A stretch of 64,000 nt of DNA from the NCBI RefSeq assembly GCF_009193185.1, contig NZ_VUKF01000017.1:25310-89309 (forward strand). The letters run 5' to 3'. The first letter of the stretch is position 1; every line of letters begins with the position of its first letter. This document shows positions 8,480 through 17,235 of the stretch, piece by piece. The position numbers and the translations under genes are program-made. The notes beneath the pieces are model-generated. The model had not been told where the DNA came from and did no database searches. It worked only from the letters and a program-made list of their open reading frames with translations. The DNA comes from Georgenia thermotolerans (GTDB lineage: Bacteria > Actinomycetota > Actinomycetes > Actinomycetales > Actinomycetaceae).

Positions 8480-10027
8480 TCAGCCCTTCTGGAACATGTC
8501 GAGCATGCGCAGCGTCACGAAGAAGCCGCCGAAGATGTTGATCGAGGCCACCAGCACCGCGACGACCGCCAGCGCCGCGACGACCGGGTTGTCGCTGCCG
8601 ACCTGCAAGATCCCGCCGACGACGATGATCCCGGAGATCGCGTTCGTCTCGCTCATCAGCGGGGTGTGCAGGGCGTGGTGGACCTTGGAGATCACGTAGT
8701 ACCCCACAACCACCGCCAGGGCGAAGACCGTGAAGTGGCTCAGGAACGCCGGCGGGGCGGCCGTCGCCACGGCGGCGAAGGCCGCGGCGGCCAGCCCCGC
8801 GGCGTACAGCCGCCGCCGGGGGTCCGGCGGGGACTTGCGGGCGGCGGGCTCGATCTCGGTGGTCGGCGCGGTCTTGTCGGGCGGCGGCGCCGCGGGGGCG
8901 GCGGAGACCTGGACCGGCGGGGGCGGCCACAGCATCTCCCCGTCGCGGGTGACGGTGATGCCCCGCTGGACCACGTCGTCCAGGTCCAGGACGATCCGAC
9001 CGTCCTTGCCCGGGGTGAGCAGCTTGAACAGGTTGACGACGTTGGTGCCGTAGAGCTGGCTGGTCTGGGCGGCGAGGCGGCCGGCGAGGTCGGTGTAGCC
9101 CAGGATCGTCACCTGGTTGTCGGTCACGACCTTCTCGTCGGCGACGGTTCCTTCGACGTTGCCGCCGGAGGCCGCGGCCATGTCCACGATCACCGACCCC
9201 GGGCGCATGCCGTCCACCGTCTCGGCCGTGATCAGTCGCGGCGCCGGGCGGCCCGGGATCAGCGCTGTGGTGATGACGATGTCGGCCGCCCGCGCCTCCT
9301 CGTCGTACATCACGGCGGTGGCCGCCGCCTGCGCGGCGGTCATCTCCTTCGCGTAGCCATCGGTGGAGACCTCCTGCTCCATCTCGACGGTCACGAACTG
9401 CGCGCCCATCGACTCCACCTGCTCGGCCACCTCCGGGCGCACATCGAAGGCCCGCACCACCGCCCCCAGCGCACCGGCCGCCCCGATCGCGGCCAGCCCC
9501 GCCACCCCCGCCCCGACCACGAATACCCGCGCCGGTGGGACCTTGCCCGCCGCGGTGACCTGGCCGGTGAACAGCCTGCCGAACTCGTGCGCGGCCTCGA
9601 TTACCGCCCGATAGCCCGCGACGTTCGCCATGCTGGACAGGACGTCCATCGACTGGGCGCGCGAGATGCGCGGCACCGCGTCCATCGCCAGCGCGGTCAC
9701 GCCGGCCGCCCGCAGCTGCTCGACCAGCTCGGGACTACGCGCCGGCGCCATCAGGCCGATCACCGTCGCACCGGACCGCAGACGGGCGATCTCCGCCTCG
9801 GTCGGGGCGTTGACCTTGACCACCACGTCGCTCGACCACACCTCGCCCGCGTCAACGACGGCGATCCCGGCGTCGCGGAACGCGCTGTCGGGCTGGTCCG
9901 CGGCCCGGCCGGCCCCGGCCTCGACCACCACGTCGTACCCGAGCTTCGCCAGCTGCCCTGCCGTCACCGCCGTCGCGGCCACCAGCGTCTCGCCGGGCCG
10001 CGACTCGCGGGGGATGCCGATGCGCAT
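8480..10027 (-). CDS. pntA: NAD(P)+ transhydrogenase, alpha subunit
   Basis: 515 residues from the ATG at 10027, where MRIGIPRES opens the family N-terminus and AGGAGAG lies 9 bases upstream. The longer frame upstream is not needed. Domain I (alanine-dehydrogenase/PNT type) covers about 1-370 with the NAD-binding [21 protein letters not shown] near 170. The C-terminal four hydrophobic helices include the motif [17 protein letters not shown]. This is the fused long form, as in E. coli, rather than the split PntAA/PntAB often seen in actinobacteria. Confidence 0.93.
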   Translation of the reverse strand: MRIGIPRESRPGETLVAATAVTAGQLAKLGYDVVVEAGAGRAADQPDSAFRDAGIAVVDAGEVWSSDVVVKVNAPTEAEIARLRSGATVIGLMAPARSPELVEQLRAAGVTALAMDAVPRISRAQSMDVLSSMANVAGYRAVIEAAHEFGRLFTGQVTAAGKVPPARVFVVGAGVAGLAAIGAAGALGAVVRAFDVRPEVAEQVESMGAQFVTVEMEQEVSTDGYAKEMTAAQAAATAVMYDEEARAADIVITTALIPGRPAPRLITAETVDGMRPGSVIVDMAAASGGNVEGTVADEKVVTDNQVTILGYTDLAGRLAAQTSQLYGTNVVNLFKLLTPGKDGRIVLDLDDVVQRGITVTRDGEMLWPPPPVQVSAAPAAPPPDKTAPTTEIEPAARKSPPDPRRRLYAAGLAAAAFAAVATAAPPAFLSHFTVFALAVVVGYYVISKVHHALHTPLMSETNAISGIIVVGGILQVGSDNPVVAALAVVAVLVASINIFGGFFVTLRMLDMFQKG

Positions 10028-10530
10028 CAAACACTCTCCTCTTCTGCACTGAAACGGAGGCGACATCTCTGCCCGATGCCGCGGTTCACAACCCGGGCGC
10101 ATCAAACAGCAAACCTCACCGTCAAAGGGGCAGACCGACCAACAGGTGAAACGCCAGACGACATGGGCCCCTCTCGGACGCGTTGCCTACGCCCCGACGA
10201 AGCGCAGCGACCCGGCACACGCCACGGCATGTCGCGGTACCCCCGGCCGCGCCGGCCGTTCCCAGTTCGACACGGCCCGCCCCGCGCTACAACAGACGAA
10301 CCAAGACAAGACCGTCGTTAATCGAGCACTGGTGGCCGGGCTGCTGCGCAGGCCGCTTGGCCAGCGGGCATCCGTCGCAGTGCTCTCCCTCCGCGGGCCG
10401 CGCCCGCGGCGGCAGTTGGACCCAGCGCACTCTTGGCCGCTGGGTGCGGCGGCGCGCCATGCGGTGCCCTGGCAATCCGCTCAGCGCGGACCGCCAGGGC
10501 ACAACTGCCGCGGCTGAAGCGCGGGAAGGC
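10028..10530. other. Intergenic region without a recognised gene
   Basis: About 500 bases between the pntA start and the end of the aldehyde dehydrogenase gene. It holds the pntA ribosome binding site next to 10027 and the strong hairpin at 10464-10502. Short frames exist on both strands but none has a convincing start, a family match or coding character. It may mark the junction between the pntAB block and the catabolic cluster. Confidence 0.5.
10464..10502. terminator. Nested hairpin after the aldehyde dehydrogenase gene
   Basis: GTGCCCTGGC and GCCAGGGCAC form a perfect 10-bp stem. An inner 5-bp stem (TCCGC/GCGGA) lies in the loop. It sits 29 bases beyond the stop of the minus-strand aldehyde dehydrogenase. 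No T-run follows on either strand, so termination is probable rather than certain. Confidence 0.5.
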
Positions 10531-11907
10531 TCAGGCCTTCCAGACCGTCTTGAGGTTGCAGAACTCCCGGATTCCCACGGCAGCAAGCTCACGGCCGAAA
10601 CCGGAGTCCTTGATGCCGCCGAACGGCAGCTCCTGGTAGGAAACGGTCATTCCGTTGATGAACACGGCGCCGGCGTCGAGGTTCGCGGTGAACCACGCCT
10701 CCTCGTCCGGGTCATTCGTCCACACCGAGCTCGACAAGCCGAACGTCGTCTGGTTGGCGATCCGCAGCGCGTCGGCGTTGTCCTTCGCACGGTAGACGGA
10801 CGCAACCGGACCGAAGGCCTCCTCCAGGACGAGGCGGGCGTCGTCGGGGATGTTCTCGATGACCGTGGGCGCATAGAAGTAGCCGCTGTCCTCCGGGATG
10901 AAGCCGCCGGTGAGCACGTTGGCGCCCTTCGCTCGCGCGTCGTCGACAAGCTCGGCAAGCTCGTCCCGGCCCGCGCGGGTGGCAAGCGGCCCGACCTCGG
11001 TCTCGGGCAGGAGCGGGTTGCCGACGACGAGCCGGGACATGCGCTCGGTGAACTCAGCGACGAACGCGTCGTAGACGTCGGCGTGCACGATGAAGCGCTT
11101 GCCGGCGATGCACGACTGACCGTTGTTGCTGATACGTGCGCGCACCGCGGTCTCCAAGGCGGTCGTGAGGTCGGCGCTGGGCAGGACGATGAACGGGTCC
11201 GAGCCGCCGAGCTCGAGAACGGCCTTCTTGATGGACTTGCCGGCGGTCGCGGCAACCGAACGGCCGGCGGGCTCGGACCCGGTCAGCGTCACCGCCTTCA
11301 CCCGCCGGTCCTCGATCACGGCGGCAACCTCGGCCGAGCCGATGAGGAGCGTGCGGAACGACCCCTTGGGGAAGCCGGCCCGCTCGAACAGCGAGTCGAG
11401 GAACATCGCCGCCTGTGGCACGTTCGAGGCGTGCTTGAGCAGACCCGTGTTGCCCGCCATGAGCGCCGGCGCGGCGAAGCGGATGACCTGCCACAGCGGG
11501 TAGTTCCACGGCATGACGGCGAGCACCGGACCGAGCGGCTCGTACCGCGTCCAGGCTCGCGAGGCACCCACCTTCGACGGGTCGTCGAGCGGCTGGTCCG
11601 CGAGGAACGTCTCGGCGTTCTCGGCGTAGAAGCGCATGGACCTCGCGCTCTTGCCGACCTCGGCGACGGACTGCGCGATGGGCTTGCCCATCTCCACGGT
11701 GATGAGCTCGCCGAGCCCCTCGGCCTGGTCGTCCAGGATGTCGGCCGCTGCGTTCATCCACGCCGCGCGCTGGGCGAACGTCGTCGTCCGGAGCGTGCGG
11801 GCTGCGGCCGCGGACTGGGCGATGCGTTGCTCAACCTCTTCGGGCGAGTGCGGTTCGATGATCGTCTCCGTCGCCCCGGTGGTCGGGTTCACGGTTGCCA
11901 GTGCCAT
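10531..11907 (-). CDS. NAD(P)-dependent aldehyde dehydrogenase, succinate-semialdehyde dehydrogenase type
   Basis: 458 residues, full length for the GabD1-like branch. Visible motifs are the dehydrogenase core PLGPVLAVMPWNYPLWQ, the general base in VLELGGSDPF, the catalytic cysteine in NNGQSCIAGKRF and the C-terminal ELPFGGIKDSGFGRE. It would oxidise a small semialdehyde or aldehyde to the acid, as expected for the lower part of an aromatic meta-cleavage route. It is transcribed away from the GntR operon, with a copy of the shared operator between them. The substrate cannot be told from sequence. Confidence 0.85.
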   Translation of the reverse strand: MALATVNPTTGATETIIEPHSPEEVEQRIAQSAAAARTLRTTTFAQRAAWMNAAADILDDQAEGLGELITVEMGKPIAQSVAEVGKSARSMRFYAENAETFLADQPLDDPSKVGASRAWTRYEPLGPVLAVMPWNYPLWQVIRFAAPALMAGNTGLLKHASNVPQAAMFLDSLFERAGFPKGSFRTLLIGSAEVAAVIEDRRVKAVTLTGSEPAGRSVAATAGKSIKKAVLELGGSDPFIVLPSADLTTALETAVRARISNNGQSCIAGKRFIVHADVYDAFVAEFTERMSRLVVGNPLLPETEVGPLATRAGRDELAELVDDARAKGANVLTGGFIPEDSGYFYAPTVIENIPDDARLVLEEAFGPVASVYRAKDNADALRIANQTTFGLSSSVWTNDPDEEAWFTANLDAGAVFINGMTVSYQELPFGGIKDSGFGRELAAVGIREFCNLKTVWKA

Positions 11908-11943
11908 GGGGTTTCTCCTCGTCGAGTGGGGGTTGCCGCGCCG

Positions 11944-11961
11944 ATGCTATTCGAAACGTAG
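11944..11961. promoter_or_regulatory. Shared cargo operator, copy 1 (degenerate)
   Basis: ATGCT-ATTCGAAA-CGTAG, a weaker match to the 18-bp cargo operator. It lies in the 106-bp divergent promoter between the aldehyde dehydrogenase and the GntR gene. It is the least conserved of the eight copies. Confidence 0.45.
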
Positions 11962-12013
11962 CGTTTTGCATATCGGATATTCTCAGCTAGTCTCACGGCG
12001 ACGAGGAGGTCCG

Positions 12014-12736
12014 ATGGGCGAAACGAAGGGCTTGCGCAGCGCGCGCAGGATGACCGATGAGGTGCTCGGCATCCTGCATGCGCGGATCGTCGACGGCACC
12101 CTTGCCCCCGGCGAGAAGCTCGACATCGAGGCCATCGCCCGGGAGTTCAGCGTCAGCAGGACCCCGGTTCGCGAGGCGGTGCTCCAGCTCGAGTCGCTCG
12201 GGCTCGTCGAACGACTCCCCTACCGGGGCTCGGTCGTCGCGGCGCTCAGCGAGGAGAACCTCGACGAGGTCACGGCGCTGCGGGTGGCTCTCGAAGGGCT
12301 CGCCGCCGAGCTGGGCGCGCCCCGGTTGACGGCGCTCGAGCTCGCCCGGATGCGGGCCATCCTCGTCGAGCTCGACGAGGCGACCGACGCGCCCGATTTC
12401 TCGCTCGGCCGGTTCAACACGCTCAACCGCGAGTTCCACCGGATCATCTACGCGGCCGCGGGCACCCCCGTGCTGCTGCGCCTGATCGACCAGCTCGGAG
12501 CCGAGGCCGACCGCCTGCGGCTGCACAGCGACGTCCGCGGCAGCGGCGCCGACTCACAGCACCGAGAGATCCTCGACGCCTGCGAGCGCGGCGACTCGGC
12601 GTCGGCCGGGGAGGCCACCCGGCGCCACATCGCGCAGCTGGTCCAGTCCCGCCACGCGACCCCCGAGCACGGCCTGCTCGCCCGGACGCTGGCCTCGGTC
12701 TCCACCCCCACCTTCGAAGGAGTGCCCGCACCATGA
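12014..12736 (+). CDS. GntR-family regulator with FCD domain
   Basis: 240 residues from the ATG at 12014 (GAGGAGG 5 bases upstream). The N-terminal winged helix (about 15-80) contains LDIEAIAREFSVSRTPVREAV. The C-terminal helical FCD domain (about 90-220) holds the usual metal or ligand positions in FNTLNREFHRIIY and the later QHREILDACERGD. FCD regulators usually sense organic acids and repress neighbouring catabolic genes. It leads an operon with the next two genes, overlapping the OCD-like start as ATGA. Confidence 0.88.
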   Translation: MGETKGLRSARRMTDEVLGILHARIVDGTLAPGEKLDIEAIAREFSVSRTPVREAVLQLESLGLVERLPYRGSVVAALSEENLDEVTALRVALEGLAAELGAPRLTALELARMRAILVELDEATDAPDFSLGRFNTLNREFHRIIYAAAGTPVLLRLIDQLGAEADRLRLHSDVRGSGADSQHREILDACERGDSASAGEATRRHIAQLVQSRHATPEHGLLARTLASVSTPTFEGVPAP

Positions 12737-13746
12737 GTTCTGACGGCCGACTCCCGGCCAGCCCGCCGCTGTTCCTCACCGACAAGGACGTCGAGGCGCT
12801 GTCCAGCTGGACCCACGCGATCGACGCGATCCGGGCTGCATACTCCAAGCCCGAGAGCGCCGAGCGCACGCCGGGCCGAATCTTCGCGCAGAGTCCCCGC
12901 GAGTGGATTCGCGTCATGCCCTCGGTCCCCGAGGAGGGCAAGGTGTTCGGCACGAAGTCGATCGTCGGGTCGTTCGGGGACGAGCTGCGGGTGAGCTACC
13001 TGATCTCCCTCTTCGACAAGGAGAGCGCCGACCTGCTCGCCCTCGTCGACGGCAACCGTGTCACCGGCCTGCGCACAGCGGCGACGACGGCGGTGGGCAC
13101 AGAGGCCATCACGCCGGCGCGCCCGCTGGTCGTGGGCGTGATCGGCTCGGGCTTCGAGGCTCGCTCGCACCTCACCGCCCTGGCGACGCTGCGCGAGTTT
13201 GCCGAGGTGCGCGTGTTCAGCCCCACGCCGGCCAACCGCGAGGCCTTCGCCCGGGACTTCGACGCCCTGCTGGACGCCCCGGTCACCGCCGTCGCGTCCG
13301 CGCAGGCGGCGGCCGAGGGCGCCGATCTGATCCTGTGCGCGGCCCGCTCACGTGACGAGTCGCCGACGGTGCAGGCCGGGTGGATCGGCGCGAACGCCAC
13401 CGTCGTCTCGATCGGGTCGACCACGCCCGCGCAGCGCGAGCTGCCGGCCGACCTCATCGCGCGCGCGGCGGTCGTCGTCGCCGACGCACCGGAGGAGGTC
13501 GTGCACGGCAGCGGCGACCTCATCGCCGCACGCCACGAGGGCGTCGACGTCGACACGCTCGTCGTCCCGCTGTCCGCGGTGCTGCTCGGCGAGGTCCCCA
13601 TCGACCTCGACGCGGGCATCCGGATCTACAAGTCCACCGGCTCCGGCCTCCAGGACATCGTCGTCGCCGAGATGCTCTACGACCGCGCCCGCAACGAGGG
13701 CTTCGGCTACGAGCTGCCCGTCAGCATCGTCACAACCAAGAAGTGA
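12733..13746 (+). CDS. Ornithine cyclodeaminase / mu-crystallin family protein
   Basis: 337 residues. A Rossmann fold is marked by VVGVIGSGFEARSHLTAL (about 135-152), and the N-terminal dimerisation region carries KVFGTKSIVGSF. The C-terminal part has GSGLQDIVVAEMLYDRA. Family members are cyclodeaminases, ketimine reductases or alanine dehydrogenases, and many annotated members have unknown substrates. The first residues vary from true ornithine cyclodeaminases, so no substrate is assigned. Lies between the GntR gene (4-base overlap) and the DHDPS-type gene. Confidence 0.8.
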   Translation: MSSDGRLPASPPLFLTDKDVEALSSWTHAIDAIRAAYSKPESAERTPGRIFAQSPREWIRVMPSVPEEGKVFGTKSIVGSFGDELRVSYLISLFDKESADLLALVDGNRVTGLRTAATTAVGTEAITPARPLVVGVIGSGFEARSHLTALATLREFAEVRVFSPTPANREAFARDFDALLDAPVTAVASAQAAAEGADLILCAARSRDESPTVQAGWIGANATVVSIGSTTPAQRELPADLIARAAVVVADAPEEVVHGSGDLIAARHEGVDVDTLVVPLSAVLLGEVPIDLDAGIRIYKSTGSGLQDIVVAEMLYDRARNEGFGYELPVSIVTTKK

Positions 13747-13760
13747 GGAACAACAGCACC

Positions 13761-14780
13761 ATGGTGGAGTACACGAAGAGCGAGGCCCGTGACTGGGCCA
13801 AGCAGAACTGGAACGGCTGCATCGCCGTCACCATGCCCTCCTACACGGCCGACTTCTCGGGCATCAACGAGAAGGCGATCGCGCACGACATCCTCAAGCT
13901 CAAGGAGCTCGGCTTCGCCGGGACGCTGCTGGTCACCGAGCTGAACGTCACGCCCGAGGAGAACGCGCGGATCACCGCCGTCGCCCGTGAGGTCGGCGGC
14001 CCGGACTTTCAGCTGTTCTTCCACTGCTCGTTCAACACGCTCGAGGAGAACCTCGCGGCGCTCAAGCTCGCGGAGAAGGCGGGCGTCGACTCCGTCCTGC
14101 TCTCCTACCCCACGTCGTACTGGCCGACGAGCCTCGACCAGGTCTTCGACTACACCAAGACCCTCTGCGACTCCACGGACCTCGGCGTGATGCTCTTCGG
14201 CCTGCCCGCCTGGGGCTTCGAGCGCATTCACCCGGCCGGCATGCCGGTCAAGTGGGTGCGCAAGGTGCTCGACGAGATCCCGAACATCGTCGCGATCAAG
14301 GCCGAGCAGGGCTACCCCACCATCGGCGGGATCATGGAGATGTACCACCACTTCAACGGCGAGGTGATCATCAGCTGCCCAATCGAGAGCGAGACGATCC
14401 CGCTGATGTCGGTGCTCGACTTCCAGTTCTCCGGCACCAGCAACACCAACTGGACCTCCGACTACTTCCCCCGCGCCTTCAACCTCGCCCGGAACGGCAG
14501 GTGGGAGGAGGCGATGGAGCTGTGGTGGCAGGTCGCGCCCGCCCGCGCCGCCAACGTCGCCATCCTCACCGGCTCGTCCGTCGGCACGACCGTCATCAAC
14601 CGCACCGGCTGGAAGTACCAGGAGTGGCTCGCCGGTTTCAACGGCGGAGCGCTGCGCGGCCCGGCCGGGCGCCTGCCGGACCGCCTCATGAAGCAGGCAC
14701 GCGCCGCGCTCATCGCCTCCGGCCTGCCCGTCACCGACGCCCCGGACGAGGAGTTCGTGCGCGGTCGGATCCCCGCCTGA
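13761..14780 (+). CDS. Dihydrodipicolinate synthase-family lyase/aldolase
   Basis: 339 residues from the ATG at 13761. The fold is indicated by the early PSYTADFSGINEKAIAHDI segment and by the Schiff-base lysine in NIVAIKAEQG, Lys180. The usual family GTTGE strand is replaced by LLVTELN, and the C-terminal extension is longer than in true DapA (about 295 residues). Related long members include hydratase-aldolases that cleave aromatic side chains, so a C-C lyase step in the pathway is plausible. Followed by a strong hairpin, so it ends the GntR operon or attenuates the thiolase genes. Confidence 0.75.
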   Translation: MVEYTKSEARDWAKQNWNGCIAVTMPSYTADFSGINEKAIAHDILKLKELGFAGTLLVTELNVTPEENARITAVAREVGGPDFQLFFHCSFNTLEENLAALKLAEKAGVDSVLLSYPTSYWPTSLDQVFDYTKTLCDSTDLGVMLFGLPAWGFERIHPAGMPVKWVRKVLDEIPNIVAIKAEQGYPTIGGIMEMYHHFNGEVIISCPIESETIPLMSVLDFQFSGTSNTNWTSDYFPRAFNLARNGRWEEAMELWWQVAPARAANVAILTGSSVGTTVINRTGWKYQEWLAGFNGGALRGPAGRLPDRLMKQARAALIASGLPVTDAPDEEFVRGRIPA

Positions 14781-14800
14781 CCCACCCCAGCACGGCGCGC

Positions 14801-14835
14801 GAGGGGCCGGTCCCGTTAGCGGGAGCTGGCCCCTC
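14801..14835 (+). terminator. Hairpin between lyase and thiolase genes
   Basis: GAGGGGCC pairs with GGCCCCTC, with an inner TCCCG/CGGGA stem around a TTAG loop. It begins 20 bases after the stop of the DHDPS-type gene. No T-run follows, so it may only reduce readthrough into the thiolase gene 35 bases further on. Confidence 0.6.
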
Positions 14836-14869
14836 GCCGCCGCCCCACCGAACCTGAAAGGCACACGCC

Positions 14870-16093
14870 GTGGCCAACCACCATCTGGCGCCGAACGACG
14901 CCGTCGTCGTCGCCTACCAGCGCACCCCGATCGGCCGGGCCCGCAAGGGCTCGCTCGCTGAGGAGCGTCCCGAGGACCTTGCGCTCACGGCCGTCGGGGC
15001 CACGCTCGCGCAGGTTCCCCAGCTCGACCCGCGCGAGCTGGGCGACTTCTACATGGGCTGCGCCGTGCCCGAGGGGATGCAGGGCGACAACATCGGGCGC
15101 CGCGTGGCCGTGCTCGCCGGCATGGACTTCCTGCCCTCGGCGTCCGTGAACCGCTTCTGCGCCTCCTCCCTGCAGGCGACGGCGATGGCCGCACAGGCGA
15201 TCAAGGCGGGCGACGGCGACGCCTACCTGGTCGGCGGCGTCGAGTCGACGTCCAACCAACCGCCGATCTCGACCCGCCTGTATCCCGGGTCCGAAGAGTC
15301 GGCCGCCCGGGCGGACCGCCTCTTCGAGTCGGGCACCGCCTGGCACGACCCGCGCGAAGACGGCGGGACGCCCGATGTCTACATCACCATGGGCAAGACG
15401 GCGGAGTTCGTCGCCGGCCTGACCGGCACGACCCGGCCGGACCAGGACGAGTGGGCGCTCAAGTCGCAGCAGGCGGCCGCGAAGGCGATCGAGCGGGGGT
15501 ACTTCGCGGGCGAGATCGCCCCGTACACCCGCGACGACGGCACCGTCGTGGCGGCGGACGACGGGCCCCGGCCCTCCACCACGCGCGAGGCCCTCGCCGG
15601 CCTGTCCCCGGTGTTCCGGCCCGACGGCACGGTCACGGCGGGCAACGCGAGCCCGCTCAACGACGGCGCCTCAGCCCTCGTCGTGATGAGCGGGCGACGC
15701 GCGCAGGAGCTCGGGATCCCCCCGCTCGCTCGGATCCTCGGCAGCGCCGCGAGCGCCCTGTCCCCCGAGATCATGGGCCTCGGTCCGGTCGAGGCCTCTG
15801 GCCGCCTGCTGCGGCGGCTGGGCCTGTCCATCGACGACATCGACATCATCGAGCTCAACGAGGCGTTCGCCGCCCAGGTGGTGCCGGTCGTGCGAGAGCT
15901 CGGTGCCGATCCCGAGCGGGTCAACCCGCAGGGCGGAGCCATCGCGCTCGGCCACCCCTTCGGGATGACCGGCGCCCGCCTGGTGGGCACCCTCGCGCGC
16001 AGCCTCCAGGTCAACGACAAGACCGTGGGCCTCGCCACGCTGTGCGTCGGCGGCGGTCAGGGCATGGCCCTCGTGCTGGAGCGCGTGTCGTGA
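14870..16093 (+). CDS. Thiolase (acetyl-CoA C-acyltransferase family)
   Basis: 407 residues, GTG start. The three thiolase signatures are present: the nucleophilic cysteine in VNRFCASSLQ (Cys97), GGAIALGHPFGMTGAR with the catalytic histidine, and the C-terminal TLCVGGGQGMAL. It would cleave a 3-ketoacyl-CoA to acetyl-CoA or the reverse. Full length. The GTG overlap (GTGA) with the thioesterase gene couples the two. In context it probably handles a CoA thioester produced in the lower pathway. Confidence 0.9.
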   Translation: MANHHLAPNDAVVVAYQRTPIGRARKGSLAEERPEDLALTAVGATLAQVPQLDPRELGDFYMGCAVPEGMQGDNIGRRVAVLAGMDFLPSASVNRFCASSLQATAMAAQAIKAGDGDAYLVGGVESTSNQPPISTRLYPGSEESAARADRLFESGTAWHDPREDGGTPDVYITMGKTAEFVAGLTGTTRPDQDEWALKSQQAAAKAIERGYFAGEIAPYTRDDGTVVAADDGPRPSTTREALAGLSPVFRPDGTVTAGNASPLNDGASALVVMSGRRAQELGIPPLARILGSAASALSPEIMGLGPVEASGRLLRRLGLSIDDIDIIELNEAFAAQVVPVVRELGADPERVNPQGGAIALGHPFGMTGARLVGTLARSLQVNDKTVGLATLCVGGGQGMALVLERVS

Positions 16094-16497
16094 CCGTCTC
16101 CGCGTCCGCCCAGCAGCTCATGGCCGGGGACACCAGCCTCAAGACCCTCGGCATCACCATCGTCGAGGCGTCCGAGGGCGAGGCGGTCGCCACGCTCACG
16201 GTGCGGCCCGAGATGGCCAACGGTCACGGGATCGCCCAGGGCGGCTACGTCTTCGCCCTGGCCGACACCGCCTTCGCGTTCGCGGCCAACTCCGTGCTCG
16301 AGGGGGTAGCGACGACGGACGCGCAGATCACCTACCTCGCGCCGAGCCACGTGGGCGAGGATCTCGTCGCCCACGCGAACGTCTACTTCCAGGACGGCCG
16401 GCGCGTGATCGTCGACGTGATGGTCCACGCCGGTGACCGGAGGGTTGCGATCTTCCGCGGCACCGGTCGCACGCTCAAGGCCGCGCGCGCGGGCTGA
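16090..16497 (+). CDS. PaaI-type hotdog thioesterase
   Basis: 135 residues, GTG start overlapping the thiolase stop. The motif NGHGIAQGGYVFALADTAFAFA is the hotdog helix of the PaaI family (aligned with HGGxxxxLAD), and the later ITYLAPSHVGEDL strand is typical. PaaI enzymes hydrolyse aromatic acyl-CoA thioesters and often rescue trapped CoA. Ends 14 bases before the convergent TetR gene stop. Confidence 0.85.
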   Translation: MTVSASAQQLMAGDTSLKTLGITIVEASEGEAVATLTVRPEMANGHGIAQGGYVFALADTAFAFAANSVLEGVATTDAQITYLAPSHVGEDLVAHANVYFQDGRRVIVDVMVHAGDRRVAIFRGTGRTLKAARAG

Positions 16498-16511
16498 CGG
16501 GCTCAACCCGC

Positions 16512-17111
16512 CTAGGAACCTTCGAGAGCGTGTGCCCGGAGTCCGATGCCGTGCAGCGCAAGCTCGACGATCTCGCCCGCGAACTTGTCGTCCAGGGGCC
16601 CGTCGTGCAGGAGCAGCCGCAGGTAGATCGGGGCGTAGGCGAGATTCGCGAGCATCCCCGGCTCGACGTCCGACCGCAAGACGCCCTCGTCGATACCGCG
16701 TCGGATCAGTGCCTCGACGGCCGCGCGACGCCCGAGCCAGAACCTGTTGTGGAACTCCTGCATCGCGGCCGGGTCGTACTGGGCCTCCGCGATCAGCTGG
16801 GCGACGAGCTTGCCGTCGAGCCCGGCGTACTGGTGCACGACGGCCGCCACGTGGTCCCGGAGCGCCTCTTCGAACGGGACATCCTCGCGCACGGGCGTGT
16901 GCGTGAGGTACTCGCTGACGAACGCGTCGATCACGACGGCCGCCTTGTTGTCCCACCAGCGGTAGATCGTCGACTTGCTGACGCCGGCCTGCTTGGCGAT
17001 CGCCTCGATCGTGAGCTTCTGGATCGTCGTGCCGCGCCGGTTACCGACGCCGAGAAGCTTCAGCGTCGACTTCAGGATCGCTTGACGGCTCTCTTCGCTG
17101 CGGCCCACCAT
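16512..17111 (-). CDS. TetR-family transcriptional regulator
   Basis: 199 residues. The N-terminal helix-turn-helix (about 25-60) includes IEAIAKQAGVSKSTIYRWW, a textbook TetR recognition region. The C-terminal part resembles TetR_C domains of the AcrR group and has a buried, mostly helical ligand-binding shape. Its ATG is only 13 bases from operator copy 2, so it probably represses itself. It is the best candidate to bind the shared 18-bp operator found before most cargo operons (inference). Confidence 0.88.
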   Translation of the reverse strand: MVGRSEESRQAILKSTLKLLGVGNRRGTTIQKLTIEAIAKQAGVSKSTIYRWWDNKAAVVIDAFVSEYLTHTPVREDVPFEEALRDHVAAVVHQYAGLDGKLVAQLIAEAQYDPAAMQEFHNRFWLGRRAAVEALIRRGIDEGVLRSDVEPGMLANLAYAPIYLRLLLHDGPLDDKFAGEIVELALHGIGLRAHALEGS

Positions 17112-17123
17112 GCGGCACAGCGT

Positions 17124-17141
17124 ATCCGATACGAAACGTCT
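17124..17141. promoter_or_regulatory. Shared cargo operator, copy 2 (tetR promoter)
   Basis: ATCCG-ATACGAAA-CGTCT, starting 13 bases upstream of the TetR ATG. It overlaps a perfect 13-bp palindrome CGTATCCGATACG at 17121-17133. The position would block the regulator's own transcription and could also serve the divergent LysR gene. Confidence 0.65.
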
Positions 17142-17235
17142 CGCAAGAGCGTGCCGTCACCCGCACCTCCGGTGGCCTCTGAGACGCTTGCCGCCACACC
17201 AGACGATTCTGCGGAGAGCGAGGGTGACTGAGGCC

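Noticed and set aside
6807..8930. 707-codon minus-strand frame and the 758-codon plus-strand frame at 8045-10321
   Set aside because: Both overlap pntA/pntB, whose products are unmistakable; the frames are rich in Arg/Gly/His and show no domain.
10287..10460. 57-codon minus-strand frame with four Cys/His-like positions (CDGCPL, HQC)
   Set aside because: Looks faintly like a small zinc-binding protein, but the start has no good ribosome binding site and I know no family; left out of the gene list.
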